DNA of 37,139 nucleotides. Source: DATFPQ01 sp035264765 (GTDB taxonomy: Bacteria; Actinomycetota; Actinomycetes; Actinomycetales; Angustibacteraceae). The stretch covers positions 1 to 37,139 of the forward strand of contig DATFPQ010000077.1 in assembly GCA_035264765.1 (NCBI GenBank), written 5' to 3'. Below are positions 25,201 to 32,775 of the stretch, one piece after another (position 1 is the first letter of the stretch; each line of letters opens with the position of its first letter). A model generated the notes under the pieces. That model searched no databases, was not told where the DNA came from, and saw nothing but the letters and a program-made list of their open reading frames with translations. A program made the translations under genes and the position numbers.

Positions 25201-25800
25201 ATGTCTTTGCTCAGCCCTGCCCGGGCGCTCAGCCCTGCCCGGGCGCTCAGCCCTGCTCCGGCGGTCAGCCCCACCCCGGCGCTCAGCCCTGCCCCGGCGC
25301 CCGCCCGTGGCATTGACCGCCCGACCTTCCGGCAGGTCTTCGGCAACCACCCCGGTGGGGTCGTCGTCGTCACCGCGGACGCCGGCTACGGCCCCGCGGG
25401 GCTCACACTGACATCGCTGACCTCCGTCGCCGCCGAGCCGCCGCTGCTGTCCTTCGGGATCTCGCGCGGTGGTTCCACCTGGCCGACCTTCGCGGCGACG
25501 CGGAGTGTCCTCGTGCACTTCCTGGACGCCGAGCAGGCCGGGCTCGCGCACCGCTTCGCCACCAGCGGGATCAACCGGTTCGCCGCGCCGACCCGTTGGT
25601 CCCGGACGGCCGAGGGCCATCCGCGGCTGGACGACGCACCCTCGTACCTGCAGGCCGAGATCGAGCAACGCGTGACGGCCGGTGACCACGACATCCTGGT
25701 GGCCCGGATCGTGGAGGCGGTGGTGACCCGGCCCCACACGCCGCTGGTCCACCATGCGGGCGCCTACCGAACCACGGCCGACCTGACGGCGTCGCCGTGA
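25201..25800 (+). CDS. Flavin reductase-family protein with repeat N-terminus
   Basis: A 199-residue protein. Residues about 38-195 form a flavin reductase/FMN-binding split-barrel domain (HpaC/DszD-like): TFRQVFGNHPGGVVVVTA, GLTLTSLTSVAAEPPLLSFG, FLDAEQAGLAHRFA and the C-terminal HHAGAYR. Such proteins supply reduced FMN or FAD to two-component monooxygenases, including those that desulfurise sulfonates. The first ~35 residues are a Pro/Ala-rich stretch of six-residue repeats (LSPARA type), a disordered extension not expected in the family. ATG 25201 is preferred for its ribosome-binding site. No partner oxygenase lies nearby. The SAM riboswitch and cysteine leader upstream imply induction when sulfur is scarce. 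Confidence 0.85.
   Translation: MSLLSPARALSPARALSPAPAVSPTPALSPAPAPARGIDRPTFRQVFGNHPGGVVVVTADAGYGPAGLTLTSLTSVAAEPPLLSFGISRGGSTWPTFAATRSVLVHFLDAEQAGLAHRFATSGINRFAAPTRWSRTAEGHPRLDDAPSYLQAEIEQRVTAGDHDILVARIVEAVVTRPHTPLVHHAGAYRTTADLTASP
25210..25299 (+). repeat. Five 18-bp in-frame tandem repeats
   Basis: CTCAGCCCTGCCCGGGCG occurs exactly at 25210-25227 and 25228-25245, followed by three diverged copies to 25299. Each codes for six residues of the LSPARA type at the N-terminus of the flavin reductase. Two identical adjacent copies suggest recent or ongoing slippage. Confidence 0.9.
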
Positions 25801-25969
25801 GCTTCCTCGGCCGCTACGTCCTGCGCAGGGCGTTGCGGCAGAGCGTTCTGCTGGCGATGGCCCTCACTACGGCAGGGCCCACGGGCCGTTCAGTCCCGGC
25901 TGCGAGGGCCGGACTCCACGCGAGCACGACGGCCGCCCGCGGTCGCCGGGGAAGCAGGTGTCTGCCGGG

Positions 25970-26686
25970 TCAGCGCGCACGCCCGGCGGTGACCCGGTCC
26001 ACAACCGCGGCGAGCCGCCGGGCATGCGCTCCGCGCCAGTAGGCGCGTCCGCACCCCGGGCACCGCGAGAAGTCCGTGTACGTCCGCAACGTTCCGGGCT
26101 CCAGCTGGTGCGCGACGCGGTCGACCGGCACGGCCTGGAGGACGCCGTTGCACTCCAGGCACCGGGTCCAGGGAGCGAGGTCCGGCCGGAAGCGGTCCAG
26201 TACGTCGGCGAGCTGGTCGTCCGCTCGGTCCCCCCGGACGTAGGCACCGGCGATCAGCACCCGTCGGCGCAGCAGCCCGCGATCGCGGGTGAGCAGAACC
26301 CGGCCCTCGGCCGTGGCCCGCTCGACGAGCTCCGGGTCGTCCGCGTCGTTCCGATAGGCGGTGTCCACGCCGACCAGTCGCATCCGCCGTGCCAGCGCCC
26401 CGAGGTGGACGTCGAGCAGGTACCGATGCGCGGTCACCGGCTGCGGCCGGCGCACCGGCCGGACGTCCACCACGTCGCCGTCCCTGGGCCGGTACGCCAC
26501 ACCGACCTCGTGCCCGCCGACGGCCAGGGAGCCGACCTCGGTCCGAGGTATCCCGAGGGACTCCACGACATGCCCGAGCGACGACGTGCCGTCGAGCGCA
26601 ACCCGCACCTCGCCGTGGCGGTTCCGCGGGGCGAGCAGGAAGCGCAGCTCCTGCGTCACCCGGACCACCGCCGTCCCGTGGCTCAT
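25970..26686 (-). CDS. Mut7-C ubiquitin-like / PIN-like RNase domain protein
   Basis: A 238-residue protein. Residues 1-80 form a Mut7-C ubiquitin-like domain. Residues about 85-235 form a Mut7-C domain: a PIN-type nuclease fold with acidic positions (RYLLDVHLG, Asp92; LLTRDRGL, Asp135) followed by a zinc ribbon with Cys176, Cys179, Cys209 and Cys212. Members are thought to be metal-dependent RNases or RNA-binding proteins; targets in bacteria are not established. ATG 26686 has no good ribosome-binding site. It diverges from the GlgC-like gene with 65 bp between starts. About 170 bp of GC-rich DNA without a gene separates it from the flavin reductase stop. Confidence 0.85.
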   Translation of the reverse strand: MSHGTAVVRVTQELRFLLAPRNRHGEVRVALDGTSSLGHVVESLGIPRTEVGSLAVGGHEVGVAYRPRDGDVVDVRPVRRPQPVTAHRYLLDVHLGALARRMRLVGVDTAYRNDADDPELVERATAEGRVLLTRDRGLLRRRVLIAGAYVRGDRADDQLADVLDRFRPDLAPWTRCLECNGVLQAVPVDRVAHQLEPGTLRTYTDFSRCPGCGRAYWRGAHARRLAAVVDRVTAGRAR

Positions 26687-26751
26687 CCGGCCAGGATCGC
26701 GCAGGCGGCGTGCCCATGCGGGACCGGCGCAGGGCTGGTAGACCCACGACC

Positions 26752-27933
26752 ATGACCGTCCCCCGCGTCCTCGTCCTCGTTCTTGCCGGTGGCGCCGGCA
26801 GCAGGCTGGAGCTGCTGACCGAGCGGAGGGCGAAGGCCGTCGTCCCCTTCGCCGGTGTGTACCGCCTGGTCGACTTCCCGCTGAGCAACTGCGAGCACTC
26901 GCTCGTGTCCGACGTCTGGGTGTCGTCCCAGTTCAACCCGACGTCCCTGGCCGTGCACCTGGCGAACGGCCGGCCGTGGGACCTAGACCGCACCACCGGC
27001 GGCCTGATGACGCTGCAGCCGTACCGCGGCGACGAGCGCGAGGGTTGGCACTCCGGGACGGCCGACTCACTGTGGCGCAACTCGGCTCTGATCCGGGACT
27101 TCGAAGCAGACGCGCTCGTCGTCGTGAGCGCGGACGCCGTCTACAAGCTGGACTACCGGGCCGTCGTCGATGCCCACCTTCAGCACGGCGGCGAGGTCAC
27201 CATGGTGACGACCGAGGTCGACCCCGAGGAGGCCTCCCGGTACGGGATCGTCGAGGTGGACGGCGACCGGGTGCGCAGCTATGCGTACAAGCCGGAGCAG
27301 CCGAAGGGCACCACGGCGACCAACGAGGTGTTCGTGTTCAGCCCAACGCACACGCTGGACCGTCTCGACCAGCTCGGCCGGGACGCCGGCGAGGAGGGCC
27401 TGGAAGACCTCGGGAACGCGCTGCTGCCGGCCCAGGCGGAGGACGGCGAGGCGTGGGCGTTCCCGCTGGGCGGGTACTGGCGCGACGTCGGCACCGTGCA
27501 GGCGTACTGGCAGGCGCACCGCGACTTCCTGTCGCCGGAGCCGCCGCTCGACCTGGACGACCCGGACTGGGAGGTGCACACCCGCGGCGGCCGGCACAGC
27601 GCGGCGCGGATCCTGCGCGGTGCCGAGGTGGACGAGAGCCTGGTGTCCGGTGGCACGCGCGTCGCGGGCTCGGTGCAAGGGTCCGTGCTCTCACCCGGCG
27701 TGGTGGTCGAGAAGGGTGCCCGGGTCGTCGACTCGGTGCTGCTGCCGGGTGTCCGGGTCCGGGCGGGCGCCACCGTGACGAGGGCCGTCCTCGACGACGG
27801 TGTGGTGGTCGGCGAGCGCGCCTCGGTGGGCGGCGACGGTGACATCGCCCTCGTCGGGCGGGCTGCTGAGGTGGCGGCCGGCAGCGAGCTGCCCGCCGGT
27901 GGGCGGCTGCCGGAGCCTGAGCAGGGGCGCTAG
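26752..27933 (+). CDS. glgC: Glucose-1-phosphate adenylyltransferase (GlgC-like)
   Basis: A 393-residue nucleotidyltransferase. The signature region LVLAGGAGSRLELLTERRAK then YRLVDFPLSNC is GlgC-type, though SRLELLT departs from the usual TRLxPLT. Sugar-phosphate-site landmarks GTADSLWRN, VVVSADAVYKLDY and YWRDVGTVQAYW are present. The C-terminal ~110 residues form a left-handed beta-helix (SLVSGGTRVAGSVQGSVLSP). It would make ADP-glucose from ATP and glucose 1-phosphate for glycogen or maltose-1-phosphate routes. ATG 26752 opens directly on the signature. The sequence changes near the ATP loop leave room for a different nucleotide or regulation. No glgA/glgE neighbour is present. Confidence 0.88.
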   Translation: MTVPRVLVLVLAGGAGSRLELLTERRAKAVVPFAGVYRLVDFPLSNCEHSLVSDVWVSSQFNPTSLAVHLANGRPWDLDRTTGGLMTLQPYRGDEREGWHSGTADSLWRNSALIRDFEADALVVVSADAVYKLDYRAVVDAHLQHGGEVTMVTTEVDPEEASRYGIVEVDGDRVRSYAYKPEQPKGTTATNEVFVFSPTHTLDRLDQLGRDAGEEGLEDLGNALLPAQAEDGEAWAFPLGGYWRDVGTVQAYWQAHRDFLSPEPPLDLDDPDWEVHTRGGRHSAARILRGAEVDESLVSGGTRVAGSVQGSVLSPGVVVEKGARVVDSVLLPGVRVRAGATVTRAVLDDGVVVGERASVGGDGDIALVGRAAEVAAGSELPAGGRLPEPEQGR

Positions 27934-28002
27934 CGCGAGGAGTCCCCGCGCCGTATGCGTGGTCGTAGGCGTCGCGACCGGTGGACCGCTGTGACCCACC
28001 GT

Positions 28003-28028
28003 TGAACCGTCGGGCGTGGTCCTCCGTC
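28003..28028 (+). promoter_or_regulatory. ECF sigma-type promoter
   Basis: TGAACC (28003-28008), a 16-nt spacer and CGTC (28025-28028) match the form described for mycobacterial SigL-type promoters. It lies 48 bp before the first gene of an operon that itself encodes an ECF sigma factor and its anti-sigma factor, so autoregulation is likely. Confidence 0.65.
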
Positions 28029-28076
28029 AAGGAGGCAGGAGGTCAGCCAGGCCTCACGGACGAGAGAAGTCGACCC

Positions 28077-28568
28077 ATGCGCCCCACCCGTCGCTCCATG
28101 GTCCTCGCCGCCGTCGCCGCGGCCTCGTTGGTTCCCGCGTCGTCGGCCGTGGCCCACGACTCACACTCCTCCCACCACCGGGCCCGCACCCTGCTTCAGG
28201 CACCGATCGCCGGCAGCCTCCCGAGCGACGATGACATCTTCGGTGTCTCGCCGGGGGGGCTTCCGTGGGTCATCGACCGCGGCAGCGCACGCGTGCGGAC
28301 CGACGGGCGGCTCGAGGTCCGGGTGGAGGGCCTGGTGATTCCACCGCCGGACATGCAGAACGTCAACCCGGTTCCCAAGCTTTCCGCAAGCCTGGCCTGC
28401 AACGGTGAAGTCGTGGCAACGACTCGGCAGGTGCCGTTCAGCCGGTCCGGCGACGCGCGGATCAAGGCGTGGGTCAAGGTGCCCAAGCGCTGCATCGCAC
28501 CCGTGGTGATGCTCAACCCGAACGGCAACGCCAAGGCCTTCATCGGCATCACGGGGACCGAGGAGTGA
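28077..28568 (+). CDS. Secreted hypothetical protein, first gene of the ECF operon
   Basis: A 163-residue protein with a clean Sec signal peptide (MRPTRRSMVLAAVAAASLVP, cleaved near SSAVA-HD). The mature part begins His/Ser-rich (HDSHSSHHR) and then forms a beta-rich domain with two cysteines (SLACNGEVV and PKRCIAPVV) that could form a disulfide. I do not recognise a named family. The stop overlaps the start of the Rieske gene by 3 bp, and the operon continues to the ECF sigma factor. A cell-envelope or redox-stress role is suggested only by this context. Confidence 0.82.
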   Translation: MRPTRRSMVLAAVAAASLVPASSAVAHDSHSSHHRARTLLQAPIAGSLPSDDDIFGVSPGGLPWVIDRGSARVRTDGRLEVRVEGLVIPPPDMQNVNPVPKLSASLACNGEVVATTRQVPFSRSGDARIKAWVKVPKRCIAPVVMLNPNGNAKAFIGITGTEE

Positions 28569-29032
28569 CCGTCAGCGGGGGAGAGCTCGGGGGCGTTCCC
28601 CGCCGGCCGGTGCTCGCGGCCGGTGGGGCGCTGGCCGCCGCGGCCATGCTCGGGGGGTGCGGCGGCGACGACGGGGACTCCGCGGCGCCTGCCCAGAGCC
28701 CGAGCAGCTCCAGCGCGAGTGGCGGCTCGGGCGGTGCGGGAGGTGACCTGGTCGAGCTGTCGACGGTGCCGGTGGGGGGTGCCGTGTCGGCCAAGGCTCC
28801 GGACGGCAAGCCGATCATTGTCGCACAGCCGTCGGAGGGGAAGGCTGTGGCGTTCAGCGCCAAGTGCACCCACATGGGGTGCACCGTGGCGCCGTCCGGC
28901 GCGAAGCTGCAGTGTCCCTGCCACGGCTCTCAGTTCGACGCGCTGACCGGCAAGGTGCTGCGCGGCCCGGCGCAGCGCCCGCTCTCGGACTTCCCGGTGA
29001 AGGTCGAGGGCGGCACAGTGGTCGCCGGGTGA
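28565..29032 (+). CDS. Rieske [2Fe-2S] lipoprotein
   Basis: A 155-residue protein. The N-terminus has a hydrophobic stretch ending in the lipobox MLGGC, so it is a membrane-anchored lipoprotein with a Ser/Gly-rich spacer. The C-terminal Rieske domain has both cluster motifs: CTHMGC and CPCHGSQF. It is far smaller than the Rieske subunit of the bc complex and lacks its extra N-terminal helices, so it is an independent electron-transfer protein at the outer face of the membrane. GTG 28565 overlaps the upstream stop. Its electron donor is not evident; the secreted neighbour is the first candidate partner. Confidence 0.9.
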   Translation: MTVSGGELGGVPRRPVLAAGGALAAAAMLGGCGGDDGDSAAPAQSPSSSSASGGSGGAGGDLVELSTVPVGGAVSAKAPDGKPIIVAQPSEGKAVAFSAKCTHMGCTVAPSGAKLQCPCHGSQFDALTGKVLRGPAQRPLSDFPVKVEGGTVVAG

Positions 29033-29060
29033 CCAGGGGCCTTCAACGGGGAGGGACGTC

Positions 29061-29573
29061 CTGACCAACGATCAGGTCGACGACATCCAGGCGCTGCACG
29101 ACGAGCACGTGCACGCGTTGTGGCGCTTTGCGCTCACGCTCACCGGGGGTGACCGCGGGCGCGCCGAGGACGTCGTCCAGGAGACGCTGTTGCGAGCATG
29201 GCGGTCCTCCGCCCAACTGAACGCCTCGCACGGCGCCACCCGGGCGTGGCTGTACACGGTCGCGCGGCGGTTGGTGATCGACGAGTGGCGGACCGCCCGA
29301 TCGCGTCGGGAGGTGCTCTGGGCGGACGCTCCCGACTCGGCCTCGGTGCAGGACGAGACCGACCGGGTGCTGCAGGCGTGGGTGGTGGGTGACGCCCTGC
29401 GCCGGCTGTCCGTGCCCCACCGCCAGGTGCTCGTGGAGTGCTTCTACGGCGGGTGCACCACTGCCGAGGCCGCGCGACGCCTCGGCATCCCGGAGGGGAC
29501 GGTGAAGTCGCGGACGCACTACGCCCTCCGGGCGTTGCGGCTCGTGCTCGAGGAGATGGGAGTCCAGGGGTGA
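29061..29573 (+). CDS. ECF RNA polymerase sigma factor (probable CTG start)
   Basis: A 170-residue ECF sigma factor if it starts at CTG 29061. Region 2 contains LHDEHVHALWRFALTLTGG and AEDVVQETLLRAW; region 4 contains LPHRQVLVECFYGG and IPEGTVKSRTHYALRAL. The first ATG/GTG/TTG in frame is GTG 29109, which would cut off the start of region 2 and has no ribosome-binding site. CTG 29061 has GGGGAGGG (29048-29055) five bases upstream and restores the expected N-terminus. The anti-sigma gene overlaps its stop by 4 bp. The arrangement and the predicted promoter resemble sigL-rslA of mycobacteria. Confidence 0.87.
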   Translation: MTNDQVDDIQALHDEHVHALWRFALTLTGGDRGRAEDVVQETLLRAWRSSAQLNASHGATRAWLYTVARRLVIDEWRTARSRREVLWADAPDSASVQDETDRVLQAWVVGDALRRLSVPHRQVLVECFYGGCTTAEAARRLGIPEGTVKSRTHYALRALRLVLEEMGVQG

Positions 29574-30358
29574 GTGCGGCGGATCGGCAGGTGAGCACGG
29601 ACCCGTTCGAGCACCACGCCGGCGCTTACGTTCTCGGCGCGTTGTCCGAGCAGGACACCGCGGACTTCTCCGTGCACCTGGAGCGGTGCCCCGCCTGCGC
29701 CCGCGCGGTCGCCGACCTGGCGCACCTGCCGGCGCTGCTCGACCGCGTGCCGGCAGAGCAGGTGCGCCGGCTGGCCGCGCGCCGCGAGCACGACGACCCG
29801 TCCGCTCCGGAGGACGACCTGGAGCCGCCATCGTCCCTGCTCCCCGAGTTGCTGCAGCGCGCGGGCGAGGTCACCGAGGACGCGCAGCGTCGCCGTAGGC
29901 GCTGGCGCGTGGGGACCGGGCTGGCCGTGGCGGCGGCGGCCGCTGCCGTGGTCGTCGTCGCGGTCACGGTGCAGGAGCGGACCGGTGGCCCGACCCCGCA
30001 GGCCCAGCAGACCACCAGGCCGACCGCGACTGCGACGGCCACTGCCGCGCCCGTGGTGCTGCGTCCGGTGGGCCGGCAGCCGATCACGGCCGCGGTCCGG
30101 ATGGAGTCGGTCGCCTGGGGCACCAGGATGGAGCTCACCTGCGCCTACGCCACGGCCACCGGGCCCTACCAACCTGGCTCCGGCTTCGCCCTCGTCGTCA
30201 GCGACCGGGCCGGCAAGCAGCAGCAGGTGGCCACCTGGAGGGCCGTGGCGGGACGCACCCTCAGGGTCCCCGCCGCCACCTCGCTGCGGCGGGACGGCAT
30301 CTCCCGGGTCGAGGTGCTCCGTGCCGACGGTCAGGTGGTGCTCTCGGCGGCGCCGTGA
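29570..30358 (+). CDS. Zinc-type membrane anti-sigma factor
   Basis: A 262-residue protein. The N-terminal cytoplasmic domain has the zinc anti-sigma motif HLERCPAC (HxxxCxxC) about residues 34-41, as in RslA/RsrA. A charged linker with RRRRRW precedes one membrane helix (about 112-130). A Thr/Ala linker and an extracytoplasmic beta-rich domain of ~100 residues follow. It should hold the sigma factor inactive until a redox or envelope signal releases it. GTG 29570 overlaps the sigma stop; GTG 29591 is an alternative start that would not affect the motif. Confidence 0.9.
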   Translation: MSAADRQVSTDPFEHHAGAYVLGALSEQDTADFSVHLERCPACARAVADLAHLPALLDRVPAEQVRRLAARREHDDPSAPEDDLEPPSSLLPELLQRAGEVTEDAQRRRRRWRVGTGLAVAAAAAAVVVVAVTVQERTGGPTPQAQQTTRPTATATATAAPVVLRPVGRQPITAAVRMESVAWGTRMELTCAYATATGPYQPGSGFALVVSDRAGKQQQVATWRAVAGRTLRVPAATSLRRDGISRVEVLRADGQVVLSAAP

Positions 30359-30360
30359 CG

Positions 30361-30390
30361 CCGGACTGCGCGCCCCGGTGCACAGTCCGG
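30361..30390. terminator. Hairpin between convergent operons
   Basis: CCGGACTG (30361-30368) is perfectly complementary to CAGTCCGG (30383-30390). It lies just after the anti-sigma stop and before the stop of the GH65 gene on the other strand. Confidence 0.65.
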
Positions 30391-30420
30391 CGCGCGCCGA
30401 TGCTCAGCCAGGCGCGCTGT

Positions 30421-32775
30421 TCAGTCAGAGCGGGAGGCGGGTTCGCGACCCGGGGGCTGCTGCGGTGCCGGCAGCAGCGGCACGCGCTTGACCAACGGCC
30501 GCACCACCGGCTCTCCCGTCGTCACTGTCACCTGCTGGCCGGCGTGCCGCAGGGCCAGGCTGACGTCCTCGCCGTCCCTCAGCGTGTACGTGGCCGCGCT
30601 GTGGTTGACGGCGACGGTGAGCCGTGCGCCACGCCACCGCAGCCGGAAGGTCAGCCCGTCGATGCCGTCCGGCAGCTGCGGGTCGAAGGCCAGGACGCCC
30701 TCGTCGTCGCGCAGCCCGCCGAAGCCCTGCACGAGCGCGATCCAGGCCCCGGCCAGCGACGCGATGTGCAGTCCGTCGCGGGTGTTGTGGTGCAGGTCCC
30801 GCAGGTCGATCAGCGCCGCCTCGTAGGCGAAGTGGTGCGCGAGCTGCAGGTGACCGACCTCTGCGCACATCACGGCCTGAGTGCAGGCCGACAGCGAGGA
30901 GTCCCGCACGGTGCGCGGCTCGTAGTAGTCGACGTTGCGGGCCTTCTGCTCGGCGGTGAACGCGTGCCCCTGCCAGTGCATGGCCAGCTCGAGGTCGGCC
31001 TGCTTGATCACCTGGGAGCGGTAGAGGCGGACATACGGGGCGTGCATCAGCAGCGGGTATTCCTCGGGGCGGTCCTCGAACTCCCACTCAGCGAGGCGCG
31101 TGAACCCCGCGCACTGCTCGTGGACGCCGAGCACCTCGTCGTACGGGAGATGCACCGAGTCGGCGGCGTCTAGCCAGGCCGAGCTCTCCTCGGTGCTGAC
31201 CCCGAGCGCGCGCGCCGCCTCGGAGTTGCGGGCGCAAGCCTGTGCAGCGGTGCGGAGGTTGTGGGCGGCCATCAGGTTGGTGAAGATGTTGTCGTTGATG
31301 ACCGCGGTGTACTCGTCCGGGCCGGTCACGCCTTCGACGTGCCAGATCCCATCGCGGTCGTGGTGCCCCAGCGACAGCCACAGCCGGGCGGTCTCGACCA
31401 GGACGGCGAGCCCGCACTCGCGCTCCAGCGACTGGTCGCCGGTGACGACGCGGTAGCGCTCGAACGCCGCGGCGATGTCGGCGTTCACGTGCCACGCGGC
31501 GGTCCCGGCGGGCCAGTACGCCGAGCACTCCTGCCCACGGATGGTCCGCCACGGGAAGGTCGCGCCGCGCAGGCCCAGGCACTCCGCCCGCTCGCGGGCG
31601 AGGTCCAGGGTCGACTGCCGCCAGCGCAGGGCGTCCGCGGCGGCGGAAGGGCAGGTGTATGTCAGCGCCGGCAGCACGAAGCCCTCGGTGTCCCAGAAGG
31701 CGTGCCCGTCGTAGCCCGGACCGGTGAGTCCCTTCGCCGCGATGGCGCGGCGCTCGGTCCGCGCGCTCGCCTGCAGCACGTGGAACAGCCCGAAGCGCAC
31801 CGCCTGCTGCAGGTCGGGGTCGCCGTCCACCTCGACGTCCGCGGCGTCCCAGAAATCGTCGAGGTACGCCCGCTGGTGGTCGACCAGGCCCTGCCAGCCC
31901 ACATACCGGGCGCCGGTGAGCGCCGCCGCCACCTGGTCGCGGATCGCCGGCCGCGAGCGGAGGCTGGACCAGCCATACGCCAGGTACTTGACGATGCGCA
32001 GCCGCTGCCCGGGCCGCAGGCCGCAGGTCACGGTGGTGCGGGCCCAGTCCGGCCCGGCCGCGGTCTCGACCTGGACCCGACCCGGGACGTCCACCACGTG
32101 GTCCATGCCCGCGCCCATCAGCAGCCCGCTGGACTTGGTGCGGTGCAGCAGGGTGGCGCCGTCCCCGTTCACCTCGTGGCCGACCGGCTCCAGGGGGGAC
32201 TGCAGGGCTGCAGCGACCCGAGGGTCCTCGGACGGCGTGGGCTGGTCCTCGTTGGCCACCAGTTCGGACTGCACCGTCACGTAGACGAAGCGGTCGACCG
32301 CCTCCACCACATACTCGATCGCCGCGACGCTCCGCTGGGCGAAGGACACCAGCCGGGTCGACGTCACCCGCACTCGTTGTGACGCCGGTGAGACCCACTC
32401 CACGCGGCGCTCGAGCGTCCCCGCCCGCAGGTCCAGGATCCGCTCATGGGACCGCAGCTCGCCGTACCGGATGTCGAACGGCTCGTCGTCCACGAGCAGC
32501 CGGAACAGCTTGCCGTTGGTGACGTCGACCAGCGTCTGGCCGTCCTCGGGGTAGCCGTAGCCCGCCTCGGCGTAAGGAAGCGGCCGGGTCTCGTAGAACG
32601 AGGCCAGGTAGGTCCCCGGCAGCCCGTAGGGCTCCCCCTCGTCGAGGTTGCCGCGCAGGCCGATGTGGCCGTTCGACAGCGCGAACACCGACTCGGACTG
32701 GGCCAGCAGATCCAGCTGCAGGCTGGTCTCGCGAATCTGCCAGGGCTCGACCGGGAAGCAGCTCTCAGTGATCAT
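30421..32775 (-). CDS. GH65 disaccharide phosphorylase
   Basis: A 784-residue glycoside hydrolase family 65 enzyme, the family of maltose, trehalose, kojibiose and nigerose phosphorylases. The N-terminal super-sandwich (about 1-270) starts FALSNGHIGLRGNLDEGEPY. The (alpha/alpha)6 barrel includes GYDGHAFWDTEGFVLPALTY and the general-acid Glu488 in VTGPDEYTAV, with IKQADLELAM later. It would split a glucosyl disaccharide with phosphate to beta-glucose 1-phosphate. ATG 32775 overlaps the end of the HAD gene by 11 bp, so the pair is translationally coupled. Which disaccharide is used cannot be read with certainty. Confidence 0.93.
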   Translation of the reverse strand: MITESCFPVEPWQIRETSLQLDLLAQSESVFALSNGHIGLRGNLDEGEPYGLPGTYLASFYETRPLPYAEAGYGYPEDGQTLVDVTNGKLFRLLVDDEPFDIRYGELRSHERILDLRAGTLERRVEWVSPASQRVRVTSTRLVSFAQRSVAAIEYVVEAVDRFVYVTVQSELVANEDQPTPSEDPRVAAALQSPLEPVGHEVNGDGATLLHRTKSSGLLMGAGMDHVVDVPGRVQVETAAGPDWARTTVTCGLRPGQRLRIVKYLAYGWSSLRSRPAIRDQVAAALTGARYVGWQGLVDHQRAYLDDFWDAADVEVDGDPDLQQAVRFGLFHVLQASARTERRAIAAKGLTGPGYDGHAFWDTEGFVLPALTYTCPSAAADALRWRQSTLDLARERAECLGLRGATFPWRTIRGQECSAYWPAGTAAWHVNADIAAAFERYRVVTGDQSLERECGLAVLVETARLWLSLGHHDRDGIWHVEGVTGPDEYTAVINDNIFTNLMAAHNLRTAAQACARNSEAARALGVSTEESSAWLDAADSVHLPYDEVLGVHEQCAGFTRLAEWEFEDRPEEYPLLMHAPYVRLYRSQVIKQADLELAMHWQGHAFTAEQKARNVDYYEPRTVRDSSLSACTQAVMCAEVGHLQLAHHFAYEAALIDLRDLHHNTRDGLHIASLAGAWIALVQGFGGLRDDEGVLAFDPQLPDGIDGLTFRLRWRGARLTVAVNHSAATYTLRDGEDVSLALRHAGQQVTVTTGEPVVRPLVKRVPLLPAPQQPPGREPASRSD

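Noticed and set aside
25801..25969. Short frame directly after the flavin reductase (starting near 25797)
   Set aside because: It has no ribosome-binding site or family features and its composition is like intergenic DNA; only a weak GC-rich hairpin is visible near 25868-25890.
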